Below are positions 44,606-53,813 of a stretch of 64,000 bases of DNA, one piece after another. The DNA comes from Flavobacterium sp. (GTDB lineage Bacteria > Bacteroidota > Bacteroidia > Flavobacteriales > Flavobacteriaceae). Both the position numbers and the translations under genes were made by a program. Each line of letters opens with the position of its first letter. Positions within the stretch are counted from its first letter, which is position 1. Below the pieces are notes generated by a model that saw only the letters and a list, made by a program, of their open reading frames with translations, had not been told where the DNA came from and made no database searches. Location of the stretch: assembly GCF_004295795.1 (NCBI RefSeq), contig NZ_SEBR01000014.1, positions 1 to 64,000 of the forward strand, given 5' to 3'.

Positions 44606-47035
44606 TCACTTGAATTTGACGATGAATTTCGTGCCGTGACCGGGTTGGCTTTCGGCAGAAATACTTCCGCCCATGGCTTCCACCTGATTTTTGGTGATGA
44701 AAAGTCCGATGCCGCGCGAATCAGGATTGCTGCTGAAAGTCTTGTACATACCAAAAATCTGGTCGCCATATTTCTCCAGATCGATGCCGATTCCGTTGTC
44801 GCTGACTTCGAGTATTTTCGAAGCTTCACATTCCGTCCATTTCACGAGTACTTTCGGGTCGCGTTCCGAGCTGCTGTAACGGATCGCATTCGAGATCAGA
44901 TTCAGCAGAATACTTTCCAGATAGGCCGGATTGAAAAGGATTTCAGCTGTTTTCGGAACCTCGACCTTGATATCCGCAGCCTTTATCGCAATTTGTTCCG
45001 ATAGGACGGCCAGTGCATTTTCCACGTAATGCCTCACGTTCAGATCTTCCGAAACCAAACTGATATTGGTTTGGATGTTGACCACTTCATTGAGATTCGT
45101 CATGGTTTCGTTGAGTGAAGCCGAAACCGTGCGCAACATCCCGATCATCTGTTTCCTTTCGTTTTCCGAATCGGCCGCGTCCATCAAGACTGCGATCGAC
45201 TGGATATTGCTTGTGTGCGATCGCAAATTGTGGGAAACGATGTACGAAAAATTCTGCAACCTTTTGTTTTGCTCGATCACGAGTTTGAGCGATTCGTTGA
45301 GTTTCCTGTCAGATTCCTTGCTGTCGGAAATGTCCATCATGATGCCTCGCACGTAAGCGGGCGCGCCCTTTTCGAACACGACGCTCACATAATCCTTGAC
45401 CCAAAGTATGCTTCCGTCTTTTTTGATGAATCTGTATTCGAACTCGAATTGCTTGTTCTTGCGCACGTTTTCCATGTAGGCGCGAATCGTGGATTCCCGA
45501 TCTTCCGGATGCACGTGATTGGTCCAGAAATTGGGTTCTGACAGCCATTGTTCTACCGGATAACCCGAAATTTCCTCGGCCTGCGCATTCACGAACGAGA
45601 TGTTGTCGTTCTCGAAATCGCTTTCCCAGACGATGCCGTCAATCGTGTTCACGAGCGACTCTATCTTTTGTTGGGAATTGTAGATGAGTTTTTCAGATTC
45701 TTTCCTGTCAGTGATATCTTCCGTGGCGACGATTACGCGATCGAGCGTTTCCTCACAACCTTTCATGACGGTCCATTGCAGGAAAAGCTGGCGATACGAT
45801 CCGTTTCCGACTTTCATTACCGTGTCCATCGAAGTCGTTGTGAGCGATTTGGAGACCGCCGCGATCTGTCGCACGAAATCGTCCTGGACGTCGCTTCCGA
45901 TAATCGAATCCAAACCTTCGGCCAACAATTCTTCGCGCGTTTTCGGATAGTGCAACCTCAGGCATTCGTTGTTGACATTGATGATCTTTACGAGCGAGAG
46001 GCAGTTTTTGAGTTCGTTCGGATTCTTTCGGAAAAAATCGTTGAGGAATAAAAAATCGCGTTCCATGAGGTTCATGTCTACGAGATAGCGCTTGACGTGC
46101 GAAAAATCTTCTTCCCACAAGGCAATTGGCGAATCGTTGAACAAACTCTCGAATTTGGCTTCGCTCTCGCGTGCGGCCTGCGCGGGTTTTTCCAGAAGTA
46201 CGGTTACCAGGAACCCGAACAGCAAAGCCACGGCCATTCCGAAAAGCAAAATCGGGAACACGATCCAAAGTGCGCGATAATTGTCTTTCGAGGCCAGGAT
46301 CAGTTTCCAGCCGCCGTCGGGAATTTCACGCGTTACAAAATTCTTCCCGTTGTAACTGTCTTCGCCCGGCAAAAAATACTGGATTTGTCCTGTGGACGGA
46401 TTGGTCTTTACGAGCTGGAAATAGAATTTGTTCTCGTCGATAGATTTGAGTCCGGCGTAGCGATAGAGCGTTTCAGGTTTGATCAGCACCGCCGAAAATC
46501 CCCAGAATTTGCCTTTGCGATAGACCGGCAAACGGCCAATGATTCCCATTCCGCCTTGCTTCAGCAAGATCGGTCCGGCGAAATACATTTTTCCGTCGTT
46601 GACAGATCGCATGGCTTCGATTTTGTGATCGGGCGAATTCAGGATGTCGAAACCAAGTGCTTTTTCGTTTCCGATCGTCGGATAAATATACTTGATCACG
46701 CCGCCGGGAACGAGTTCGAGCGTGTGGATGAGATTGTTGGATTGCAGCAGTTCAGAGGCGATCCTGTCGAAATCTTCGGGCACGCCGTCGTCGTTGATCG
46801 TCATCGCGATCGATAAGGAGGAAGCGTAACAACTTTTGATCGACTGCTCAAGATTTTGGTGCGCGGCATCTATGAGTAAATGCATTTCGCGTTGTTCGTT
46901 GGCCTTCGACATGTGGTAACGCTGAAAGGCAATCAAAGTCACGATAAGCGCCAATAAAAAAGTCGCCAGGACACCCGAGGTTTTCGGATGCGAGGCGAAC
47001 CAGTCGAATGTACTTTTTCTTTGCCGTGGGATCAT
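44606..47035 (-). CDS. CHASE-PAS sensor histidine kinase
   Basis: An 809-aa membrane kinase. TM1 (about 18-38) and TM2 (about 255-277) bracket a CHASE-type periplasmic sensor (AMTINDDGVPEDFDRIASEL; KALGFDILNSPDH). Two PAS regions follow; the second, with its PAC segment (EFEYRFIKKDGSILWVKDY), is clear. The H box is the variant SYIVSHNLRSHTSN (about residue 600), with NLR where most kinases have ELR/DLK. The ATPase has NLISNAIRY, DNGIGIDL and GIGLFITK. No receiver is fused and no response regulator is adjacent. An exact -7 element lies 27 nt upstream. Confidence 0.9.
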   Translation of the reverse strand: MIPRQRKSTFDWFASHPKTSGVLATFLLALIVTLIAFQRYHMSKANEQREMHLLIDAAHQNLEQSIKSCYASSLSIAMTINDDGVPEDFDRIASELLQSNNLIHTLELVPGGVIKYIYPTIGNEKALGFDILNSPDHKIEAMRSVNDGKMYFAGPILLKQGGMGIIGRLPVYRKGKFWGFSAVLIKPETLYRYAGLKSIDENKFYFQLVKTNPSTGQIQYFLPGEDSYNGKNFVTREIPDGGWKLILASKDNYRALWIVFPILLFGMAVALLFGFLVTVLLEKPAQAARESEAKFESLFNDSPIALWEEDFSHVKRYLVDMNLMERDFLFLNDFFRKNPNELKNCLSLVKIINVNNECLRLHYPKTREELLAEGLDSIIGSDVQDDFVRQIAAVSKSLTTTSMDTVMKVGNGSYRQLFLQWTVMKGCEETLDRVIVATEDITDRKESEKLIYNSQQKIESLVNTIDGIVWESDFENDNISFVNAQAEEISGYPVEQWLSEPNFWTNHVHPEDRESTIRAYMENVRKNKQFEFEYRFIKKDGSILWVKDYVSVVFEKGAPAYVRGIMMDISDSKESDRKLNESLKLVIEQNKRLQNFSYIVSHNLRSHTSNIQSIAVLMDAADSENERKQMIGMLRTVSASLNETMTNLNEVVNIQTNISLVSEDLNVRHYVENALAVLSEQIAIKAADIKVEVPKTAEILFNPAYLESILLNLISNAIRYSSSERDPKVLVKWTECEASKILEVSDNGIGIDLEKYGDQIFGMYKTFSSNPDSRGIGLFITKNQVEAMGGSISAESQPGHGTKFIVKFK

Positions 47036-47062
47036 CCGGGCAAGCAGGTTAGGTTAGTCGAA

Positions 47063-47070
47063 CAAATGTA
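47063..47070 (-). promoter_or_regulatory. -7 promoter element TACATTTG
   Basis: An exact TAnnTTTG on the minus strand, 27 nt before the kinase ATG at 47035. No -33 TTG at the usual spacing. The rest of the 243-bp gap to the SDR gene shows nothing I can assign. Confidence 0.5.
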
Positions 47071-47278
47071 AGTATTAACTTTTGATTAACATTCGTTGAA
47101 AGTGTAAATAGCCTTTTCGGATGCGCTTCCGCGGATGCAATAGCACTGAGAATAATCGGATTGGCGTCGGTGGATGCAATACGGGTTTCGAACCTAGCAT
47201 CCGAATCCCAAAAAATCCCAATGTTCACACCAATACCAACGGAATTCCCGAAATTTACGGCACTCAAAAAAATACAAC

Positions 47279-47995
47279 ATGAACACATTGAAAGGAAAAA
47301 CGGCAATCATAACCGGCGGTAACCGCGGATTGGGAAAAGCGGTCGCGTTATTGCTGGCACAGGAAGGCGTAAACATCGGCTTGACCGGAAGAAACGAGGA
47401 ACAACTTGCCTCGGTCGCGGCCGAAATATCGAAAATAGGAGTGAAGTCGGCTTATGCGATTTTTAGCGTCGACAACGCACAGGAAGTAAAATCGGGCATC
47501 GACAAATTGGTGAATGAACTTGGAGGCGTGGATATTTTGGTCAACAACGCCGGAATCGGCTGGTTCGGATCACTCGAAAAAATGCCTGCCGAAGATTGGG
47601 AACAAGTCATCAAGACAAACCTATTCGGCGTTTATTACACGTCTCAGGCGGTTTATCCTTATCTCAAGGAAAAAGGCGAGGGCGATGTCGTGAATGTTGC
47701 GTCTACCGCGGGACTCAAAGGTGGCGCCAATATGTCTTCGTACGCCGCCTCGAAAGCCGCCGTGATTTCGCTTTCGCAGTCGATGATGGCCGAGTGGCGT
47801 AAAAACAACATCCGCGTGATCACTTTGACACCGAGCACGATCGCTACAGACATGAGCATCGAAGGAAAACTCACCGACGGAAATCCCGAAAAAGTGCTGC
47901 AACCCGAAGATTTCGCCGAATGGGTGCGCGACATGCTCAAGATGAACCGACGCGCTTTGATTGCCAATGGGTCGATCTTTTCTACGAATCCATAA
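47279..47995 (+). CDS. SDR family oxidoreductase, 3-ketoacyl-ACP reductase-like
   Basis: A 238-aa classical short-chain dehydrogenase. NAD(P)-binding TGGNRGLG (about 12-19), NNAG, catalytic Ser in NVASTAGL, and YAASK with the catalytic Tyr and Lys are all present. Closest in type to FabG-like 3-oxoacyl reductases, but standing alone and away from fatty acid genes, so the substrate is open. Arg39 (TGRNEEQ) after the second strand suggests NADPH preference. Confidence 0.9.
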   Translation: MNTLKGKTAIITGGNRGLGKAVALLLAQEGVNIGLTGRNEEQLASVAAEISKIGVKSAYAIFSVDNAQEVKSGIDKLVNELGGVDILVNNAGIGWFGSLEKMPAEDWEQVIKTNLFGVYYTSQAVYPYLKEKGEGDVVNVASTAGLKGGANMSSYAASKAAVISLSQSMMAEWRKNNIRVITLTPSTIATDMSIEGKLTDGNPEKVLQPEDFAEWVRDMLKMNRRALIANGSIFSTNP

Positions 47996-48116
47996 TTACA
48001 ATCAAGTTCCAAAATTCAAATTCCAAATTCCAAAATCGCGGTGGCAACTTCGGGTTTTGAATGCTCGGATTAATTTTGTTAAATTTTGTGGCGGATTTTT
48101 GCTCTCGGTTCAATGG

Positions 48117-48136
48117 AAATTCGCGAATTCGCGGTT
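48117..48136. repeat. Single arm of the CGCGAATTCGCG element
   Basis: This 20-bp stretch equals most of the right arm of the perfect inverted repeat at 12115-12139. The left arm is missing, so it is a solo half-element. Confidence 0.7.
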
Positions 48137-48440
48137 GAATTGAATTCGGGTTTGAGAGCCCGTGTTTTCCTGCCTGCCAGTTCGCTTTTTGACAAGAATT
48201 TTTGCGGATTACACGATTGTGCTTTCGCGTCTTCGGATTTCATGGACGGAAATCTCCTCGTTTAGTTTTTACTACAAATACAGGATTTTACATTGGCCGA
48301 ATTATTCGTGTACTCGTGGCTCAGTTCATAAAAATCTAAATGTTCAGGCCGAAACAGTTAGCGGAAAATGGCTTCTTGTGTTTATTTCTTTCAACGCAAA
48401 TTCGGAAATTTCGTCAAGTTTTCGATCTCTATCGATATTC

Positions 48441-48498
48441 CAAAAAACAACCCTGTCACCGTTTAAAACAGTGACAGGGTTTATAACCCTGACAGGGT
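48441..48498. terminator. Strong hairpin, likely TssF operon terminator
   Basis: AACCCTGTCAC (48449-48459) pairs perfectly with GTGACAGGGTT (48471-48481). On the minus strand it is followed by GTTTTTTGG. A second smaller palindrome, AACCCTGACAGGGT (48485-48498), adjoins it. The position, ~95-130 nt after the TssF stop, fits the end of the leftward type VI operon. The CCCTGTCAGGG word is also a dispersed repeat in this group, as I recall. Confidence 0.65.
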
Positions 48499-48574
48499 GT
48501 GCATTTTTTGTACGAAAAAGTCAGAAAAGTCAGTCAAATCCCAACCCAAAAAAACTTGCACTTAAACCATCACT

Positions 48575-50431
48575 TCAAGCCGAATAAATAACGCGAAAAG
48601 GAATAATGTTAACAGCACGCTTCTCAATGGTAAGTTTTAGGTTCTCGCTTAGAAAGTGCCATTCCTCATCGGTGTAAATTTCAGGATTTTTACGATGGAT
48701 GTAAAGATCGATAGTGGGCGTGTATCCGACATTTTCGTCCAGGCTCGTCTGGATTCCGTTTTTCACTTCGACGCCACTTATCGCGTCTCCATAGTGATTC
48801 TTGCTCAAGATTATCAAATCCTGTCGCGTCACTACACGTTGGTTCGAAATCAGATTTTCGCGGTAGGCGTAGATTTTCTGTGAATTCGTTAGTTCGTCTT
48901 TTCCGCCTCTTGTACTCGATAAAAAGGCAATTCCGTCTTTCTCGAATTCCGATCCCTTGTAAACGGTAAGTCTCGAAAAAGCGTTGATTTTGTTTGCACT
49001 TTCGCCGTTAGTCGTCCAGTATTTCACGAAAAGGCTGCCTTTCCGATTTTTGTCTTTTGTGTTCAAAACCAAGTAAGGACTGTTGGCGTTCTGCATGTCG
49101 AGTTGCACCATCTTGTTTCGGAATCTCGAAATGATCTGGTTGATTTCCTTGAGGTTGTTGTCGGTGAAATCGTGTCCGAGCCTTGAAAAAGCCGCGGCTT
49201 CATCGCGAACCAGATCGATCAGGTAATTGATTTCCTCGGTGGCATTCCGCTCGTCGAATCGGGCAATTCCGCCAAAGCGCAAATACGTAAAATCCTTGTC
49301 TTCGTTGCGTTCTTCGGTCGAAGTCACGATGTCGAATTCCTCGTTTTTGTCGTCGGTGACCGAAAGCAGTTCGAGAAAAAATTCCTGTCCGAGACTCAAA
49401 GGATAAATATTGAGCAAATTCTTGATGTTGCCCTGCATTTCGTTGAGCTTTTTGTTGATCGCGGGAAAGCAGTTCGTCGCGCAAAACATTTCGGCGAGCA
49501 TGTCGTTGTTGATCACATTCGGAAATTCGACTCGCAACCAAAGCAGTTTTTCGGCTTCAAGTTCCTTGAGGTTTTCTGTGGGAAGAAACTGCGAAAACTC
49601 CTTTGGAACAGAAGTATCCGACTCAAAAATCGTGAGAATGTCCTTCACGGTAATAAACTGCTTCGAATAGAATTCGTTGACGTGTTCCTGGGTTTTCTCG
49701 ATGTGGTAAAAACTCTCGCTGCTCAAGGATTCGGACGCAAAATCATCCGACGCATCGTTGTTGTAACCTTGTGTGGTATGCAATTCGTAGTCGTTCAGGA
49801 ACCATTTCGCCTTCGGAAGAAAATGATAGAAAGTCGTCCTGAAATCGATGTTCTTCTGGTAAAAATAAAACATCAGATCCTTGACGATACCGTTTCCTTC
49901 GTGTTTGATTCCAATCCACGCTTTTCCGTAAGGCGAGGGTTTCAGGAATTCCGAGCTGCCAACGCTTTCGCGGAACTGGTCTTTAGAGATTTCCTGGACA
50001 CCATTCGGAAGCACGACATACCGAAGCTTATTGCGCGTAAGTTTCACCGGCGCGGTCGGCCCGAAAAAGTAGCTTTTGAGATTGGTTTCTATCGGATTGT
50101 AAGGATTCGTCTCTTTTCGTTGGTAATAAAATTGATGATGATCGTGCAAGATAACCTCGTTCTCGACCGGATAAGCTTTCAAGATCGCGCTTGCCGGAGT
50201 GGCTTTTGTCGCGGCAGTCGGTGTGAGGATGTCGATCAGGCGCTCGGTCATGCGACGTCGGCTCGAATAGATTTCGCCCGAAATTTTCTCGAGTTCCTTG
50301 GCGCAAACGTCAAACAACAAATTCACGATGGGATCGAATCCATTCTCGAGTTCGATATCGCTGTAACCCCATTGTTTGGCGGCGCGCTTGAGCAAACGGT
50401 CTTTGATCTGGTCTTTCGATAGCTGGTTCAT
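48575..50431 (-). CDS. tssF: T6SS baseplate subunit TssF
   Basis: A 618-aa cytoplasmic baseplate wedge protein of the type VI secretion system. The N-terminus (DRLLKRAAKQWGYSDIELENGFDPIV is the region; then LLFDVCAKELEKISGEIYSS) matches the VasA/TssF opening, and PTAATKATPASAILKAYP is the conserved next block. The C-terminus (RRKNPEIYTDEEWHFLSENL region) carries the conserved late segment. It works with TssE, TssG and TssK under the VgrG spike. It is the last gene of the leftward arm, 6 nt after tssE. Confidence 0.9.
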   Translation of the reverse strand: MNQLSKDQIKDRLLKRAAKQWGYSDIELENGFDPIVNLLFDVCAKELEKISGEIYSSRRRMTERLIDILTPTAATKATPASAILKAYPVENEVILHDHHQFYYQRKETNPYNPIETNLKSYFFGPTAPVKLTRNKLRYVVLPNGVQEISKDQFRESVGSSEFLKPSPYGKAWIGIKHEGNGIVKDLMFYFYQKNIDFRTTFYHFLPKAKWFLNDYELHTTQGYNNDASDDFASESLSSESFYHIEKTQEHVNEFYSKQFITVKDILTIFESDTSVPKEFSQFLPTENLKELEAEKLLWLRVEFPNVINNDMLAEMFCATNCFPAINKKLNEMQGNIKNLLNIYPLSLGQEFFLELLSVTDDKNEEFDIVTSTEERNEDKDFTYLRFGGIARFDERNATEEINYLIDLVRDEAAAFSRLGHDFTDNNLKEINQIISRFRNKMVQLDMQNANSPYLVLNTKDKNRKGSLFVKYWTTNGESANKINAFSRLTVYKGSEFEKDGIAFLSSTRGGKDELTNSQKIYAYRENLISNQRVVTRQDLIILSKNHYGDAISGVEVKNGIQTSLDENVGYTPTIDLYIHRKNPEIYTDEEWHFLSENLKLTIEKRAVNIIPFRVIYSA

Positions 50432-50437
50432 GGGCGT

Positions 50438-50869
50438 TTATTTGAAGGAAAATGGCGCTAGGAAATAGGAACTTTTGTAGTAGTAAGGCTGGTTGGTTTT
50501 CTTGATTATGCCGTAAACGATGATGTCGAGGCGTTTTTTCACGCGGATGTTCGTCGCATAATTCACCGTGTCTTCGTTCACGCTTAAAGTGACGTCGGTA
50601 ATCGTGAGGCGCTGCTCGTACTTTTTTACTTTCGAAAAAACCGAGTCTTTTATGATGTCTTTCAGATGGTTTACGTTCGCCAATTGGTTGAAATCGGTTT
50701 CCCAGATCACCGTCCCGAATTCGTCGTCATATTTGTATTCGCCAAAAATTGTCGAGATGATAAGCGAGATGAATTGAGCAAGCGATTCCTCGATCGTCAC
50801 TTTTCTCACGTCTTGTCCCTTGGTCAGATTTCCAAAAGCCAACGGCAATTTATAATACAGATCTTTCAT
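50438..50869 (-). CDS. tssE: T6SS baseplate subunit TssE, gp25-like
   Basis: A 143-aa GPW/gp25-family protein that nucleates sheath assembly at the baseplate. The gp25 core is seen as SLAQFISLIISTIFGEYKYD, EFGTVIWE, and EQRLTITDVTLSVNED. Length is typical. The start overlaps the end of tssH by 20 bp, which indicates tight coupling. Confidence 0.88.
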   Translation of the reverse strand: MKDLYYKLPLAFGNLTKGQDVRKVTIEESLAQFISLIISTIFGEYKYDDEFGTVIWETDFNQLANVNHLKDIIKDSVFSKVKKYEQRLTITDVTLSVNEDTVNYATNIRVKKRLDIIVYGIIKKTNQPYYYKSSYFLAPFSFK

Positions 50870-53279
50870 GCGCTTTCTCGAATTTGATGGTGCCGTTTTC
50901 GTCCAATTTCACCTTGAGATGATCGCCTTTCTGGATTTCGTTGGCGATGATCATACGTGACAACGGCCGTTTCAACTGATTTCTGATGATGCCTTTTATC
51001 GGACGCGCACCATATTCAGGACTGAAACCTTTGAGCGCGATCGCTTCCTTGTCAGCCGCGTCGATCTCGAGCGTGATCTCAAGTTTTTCAAGCAATTGCA
51101 GCAGTTCTTTTTTGAGGTGGATGTCAAAAATCCGGGCGACATTCGTGGAGCTGATCGGCGCAAATGGAATGATTTCGGTAACGCGTCCCAAAAACTCAGG
51201 ACGGAAATAAGGACTCATCAACTTGATAAGATCGTTCGACTCGGGAATTATCTCCTGATCGAACTGCTTCACGATATAATCCGATCCGATGTTTGAGGTG
51301 AACAAGATCACCGAATTCGAAAAATCGCCTTCTTTGCCCAATCGGTCGTGCAGTTTTCCCTCGTCCAAAATCTGGAGAAAAACGTCGAAAACAGACTTGT
51401 GGGCTTTCTCGATCTCGTCAAAAAGTACGATGGAATAAGGTTTCTGACGGATTTTATTGACCAGAAGTCCTCCTTCTTCATAACCGACATAACCAGGAGG
51501 CGCGCCATAAAGCAAAGCAGCCGAATGTTCTTCCTTGAATTCGGACATATCGAATCGTATGATCGCGCTTTCGTCCCCGAACAGGAAATCGGCAAGCGAC
51601 TTGGCGAGTTCGGTTTTCCCGGTTCCCGTCGGACCCAAAAAGAAAAACGACCCAATCGGTTGTCCGGGTTTTGTCAATCCCGACCGCGATTCCAGAATCG
51701 CGTCCGAAACCACTTTCACGGCGTGATCTTGCCCGATGACGCGTTTTTTGAGCGTATTCTCGATTTCCATCAACCGCTCGCGTTCATCCGACTTGACTTT
51801 CCCGGCTGGAATTCCGGTAATGCCGGAAACGATCACCGACAAATGCGAAGGAAGCACGATTTTTTCCTGCGTTTCCAAGGCTTCCAAAAGCTCGAAAAGG
51901 TTTTTTATCTGGGAATTCCTGTCGTCTTCCGAATTGTTTTCTTCCGAAAAAAGATAACCTGCGCTGTGGAAAATGCGCGAAAAAAGGTCAGCATAAAGCG
52001 CTTCCTTTTCCTCGTTTTGGGCCTTTTCGATTTCCTCGAATTCGGTCCGCAAAGCCGGAAGTTCTTTCTTTATAAGCTCGCGCGCGACTTTGAGCGAAGA
52101 CATTGTTCGGTCGATCAGGTCGAGAGCCGAATCCGGAAGCGATTTTTCCTTGAGATACCGTTTCGAAAGCCGAATCGATTCCGAAAGACCTTCGTCGTCA
52201 ATCGTGTAGTCGTGGTGCGTTTGGTAATGGTCGATCACGTTCTTGATCATTTTGTGGGCGAGATTCGCGTCTGGTTCGGCAATCTCCAAAACCTCGAAAC
52301 GTCTGGTAAGCGCGTCGTCCTTGCCAAGCGATTTTCGGAACTTATCGGTCGTGGTCGCGCCAATGAACGTGATGTCGCCTTTCGACAGTTCCGATTTTAT
52401 CAAACTCGTGATGCCCGAACCCTGACTTGTATCGAGCAATTCGTGAATGTCGTCCACGAAAACGATCGGTCTGTTGAATTCGCGTATCTCGTTGAAGAGT
52501 TTCTGCAATCTGTCCTCGACTTCGCCTTTGTATGAAGCGCCCGCAAACAGCGAACTCACGTCGATTTCGAAAAGTGTCGCCTCGTGAAAGATGTCGATCG
52601 CGCTCTTGTTTGCGATCTTGTGGAAAAAACCTTCAACTAAAGTCGATTTGCCGACGCCGCTTTCGCCCGTAATCACGATATGCGGTTTCTGGCGGCGGTT
52701 CAAGACTTCGGTAATCGTTTTGATTTCGCGATCGCGTCCAATCACGGGCACGAATTCGACGCCTTGCAATTTCCGGAGCTTGTCGATACAATATTTGTTG
52801 ATGTTGGATGAACCGCGCGATGTAACACTGCTGACAGCCAAAGGTTTCTGGTTTCCAGATTTTGCGCCTGTAGCAAATGCCGTCTCAAGTTCGTGTACCG
52901 AAACCGGGAGCGACTTGAGCTGATCGTTCGAAAACCCAACGCCCGGCGTGACCAAAGCGATCAGCACGTGAATGAAATCCTGGTCTTTTCCGGCTTTTTG
53001 GGCAATCGACTCGCTTTCCGACAGCACCGAATCGGCGTGGTCGTCGAGTTCGGGTTCGGTTGTGGGTTTGGCGGTTTTCGCGTATTCGCCCATTCTGATA
53101 TCGGCCCAATCCTCGAGATAAAAAACGTCGATTCCGGCCGCGTCAAGCGCTTTCATAAACGGGAATTGGCGGTTGAGCAAAGCTTTCAGGAGATGCGCCG
53201 GACTGCATTTGGGATTCATGTTCTCACGCGCGACCTGTTTGGCCACGTGGAGCATTTCGAGTAGGTTATCGGCTGTCAT
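50850..53279 (-). CDS. tssH: T6SS sheath-disassembly ATPase TssH (ClpV)
   Basis: An 809-aa Hsp100-type double AAA+ ATPase that recycles contracted TssB-TssC sheaths. The Clp N-domain covers ~1-150. The first nucleotide site is GESGVGKSTL (about 208) with Walker B VFVDDIHELL; the second is GPTGTGKTEL (about 551) with VLFDEIEKAH. The last ~90 residues form the D2 C-terminal domain. The N-domain differs from ClpB, as expected for ClpV. It lies 9 nt after tssO. Confidence 0.93.
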   Translation of the reverse strand: MTADNLLEMLHVAKQVARENMNPKCSPAHLLKALLNRQFPFMKALDAAGIDVFYLEDWADIRMGEYAKTAKPTTEPELDDHADSVLSESESIAQKAGKDQDFIHVLIALVTPGVGFSNDQLKSLPVSVHELETAFATGAKSGNQKPLAVSSVTSRGSSNINKYCIDKLRKLQGVEFVPVIGRDREIKTITEVLNRRQKPHIVITGESGVGKSTLVEGFFHKIANKSAIDIFHEATLFEIDVSSLFAGASYKGEVEDRLQKLFNEIREFNRPIVFVDDIHELLDTSQGSGITSLIKSELSKGDITFIGATTTDKFRKSLGKDDALTRRFEVLEIAEPDANLAHKMIKNVIDHYQTHHDYTIDDEGLSESIRLSKRYLKEKSLPDSALDLIDRTMSSLKVARELIKKELPALRTEFEEIEKAQNEEKEALYADLFSRIFHSAGYLFSEENNSEDDRNSQIKNLFELLEALETQEKIVLPSHLSVIVSGITGIPAGKVKSDERERLMEIENTLKKRVIGQDHAVKVVSDAILESRSGLTKPGQPIGSFFFLGPTGTGKTELAKSLADFLFGDESAIIRFDMSEFKEEHSAALLYGAPPGYVGYEEGGLLVNKIRQKPYSIVLFDEIEKAHKSVFDVFLQILDEGKLHDRLGKEGDFSNSVILFTSNIGSDYIVKQFDQEIIPESNDLIKLMSPYFRPEFLGRVTEIIPFAPISSTNVARIFDIHLKKELLQLLEKLEITLEIDAADKEAIALKGFSPEYGARPIKGIIRNQLKRPLSRMIIANEIQKGDHLKVKLDENGTIKFEKAHERSVL

Positions 53280-53288
53280 AACTTGGAT

Positions 53289-53801
53289 TTAAGGGCGCAT
53301 ATTGAGTTGTCTTGCGAGTTCGAGTTCGCGCGCAAGGTCTTTGTTGTCTTCTTCGTAAGCCTTGATCTGGTTGTTGAGCATGTCGATTTCCTTTTTGGAA
53401 TCGCTCACCTGAAGCAACTGTTTTTTGGTGTTCACAAGATCTTTTACGGTCAGGATGTAATTGTCGTAAAGCTTGAGCGACTGGTCGGAATCGGGTGGAA
53501 GCTTTTCCTTGAGGCGCACGAGTTCGTAAGTGATTCCCTGTTCGATGAACTGGAAACTTTCGGGTGCTTTGTCGAGCGAATCGACGAGTTTCGAGACGTG
53601 CTCGATCTTTTCCGAAAAACCTTTCTGGAAATTGAACTCCTTGAGAATCGTCTCGTTTTCGGCTTTCAACACCTCGTTTTCCTTGAGCGGAAGTTTGAAA
53701 TTGACGAATATCGCGGCGATGAGCGTGCCGGTTGTGATCAAAAACATCAACAGGAACAGCAAAAATGCCGACAATCTTTCTTTTCTGTTTAGTACGTCCA
53801 T
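53289..53801 (-). CDS. tssO: T6SS subtype (iii) transmembrane protein TssO
   Basis: A 170-aa bitopic inner-membrane protein. A short cytoplasmic N-terminus is followed by one helix (LSAFLLFLLMFLITTGTLIAA, about 10-31) and a long periplasmic coiled-coil region (about 40-170). TssO is one of the proteins thought to replace the TssJ-L-M membrane complex in Bacteroidota systems. Assignment rests on size, topology and position between tssK and tssH. Confidence 0.8.
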   Translation of the reverse strand: MDVLNRKERLSAFLLFLLMFLITTGTLIAAIFVNFKLPLKENEVLKAENETILKEFNFQKGFSEKIEHVSKLVDSLDKAPESFQFIEQGITYELVRLKEKLPPDSDQSLKLYDNYILTVKDLVNTKKQLLQVSDSKKEIDMLNNQIKAYEEDNKDLARELELARQLNMRP

Positions 53802-53813
53802 GGTAGTTTGGTT

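Larger units (their letters stand above)
47996..48574. other. 579-bp gene-free region between SDR and TssF genes
   Basis: It contains AAATTCCAAA repeats (about 48005-48035), one arm of the CGCGAATTCGCG element (48117-48136) and a strong hairpin pair (48441-48498). No gene is supported. It marks the left boundary of the type VI locus. Confidence 0.6.
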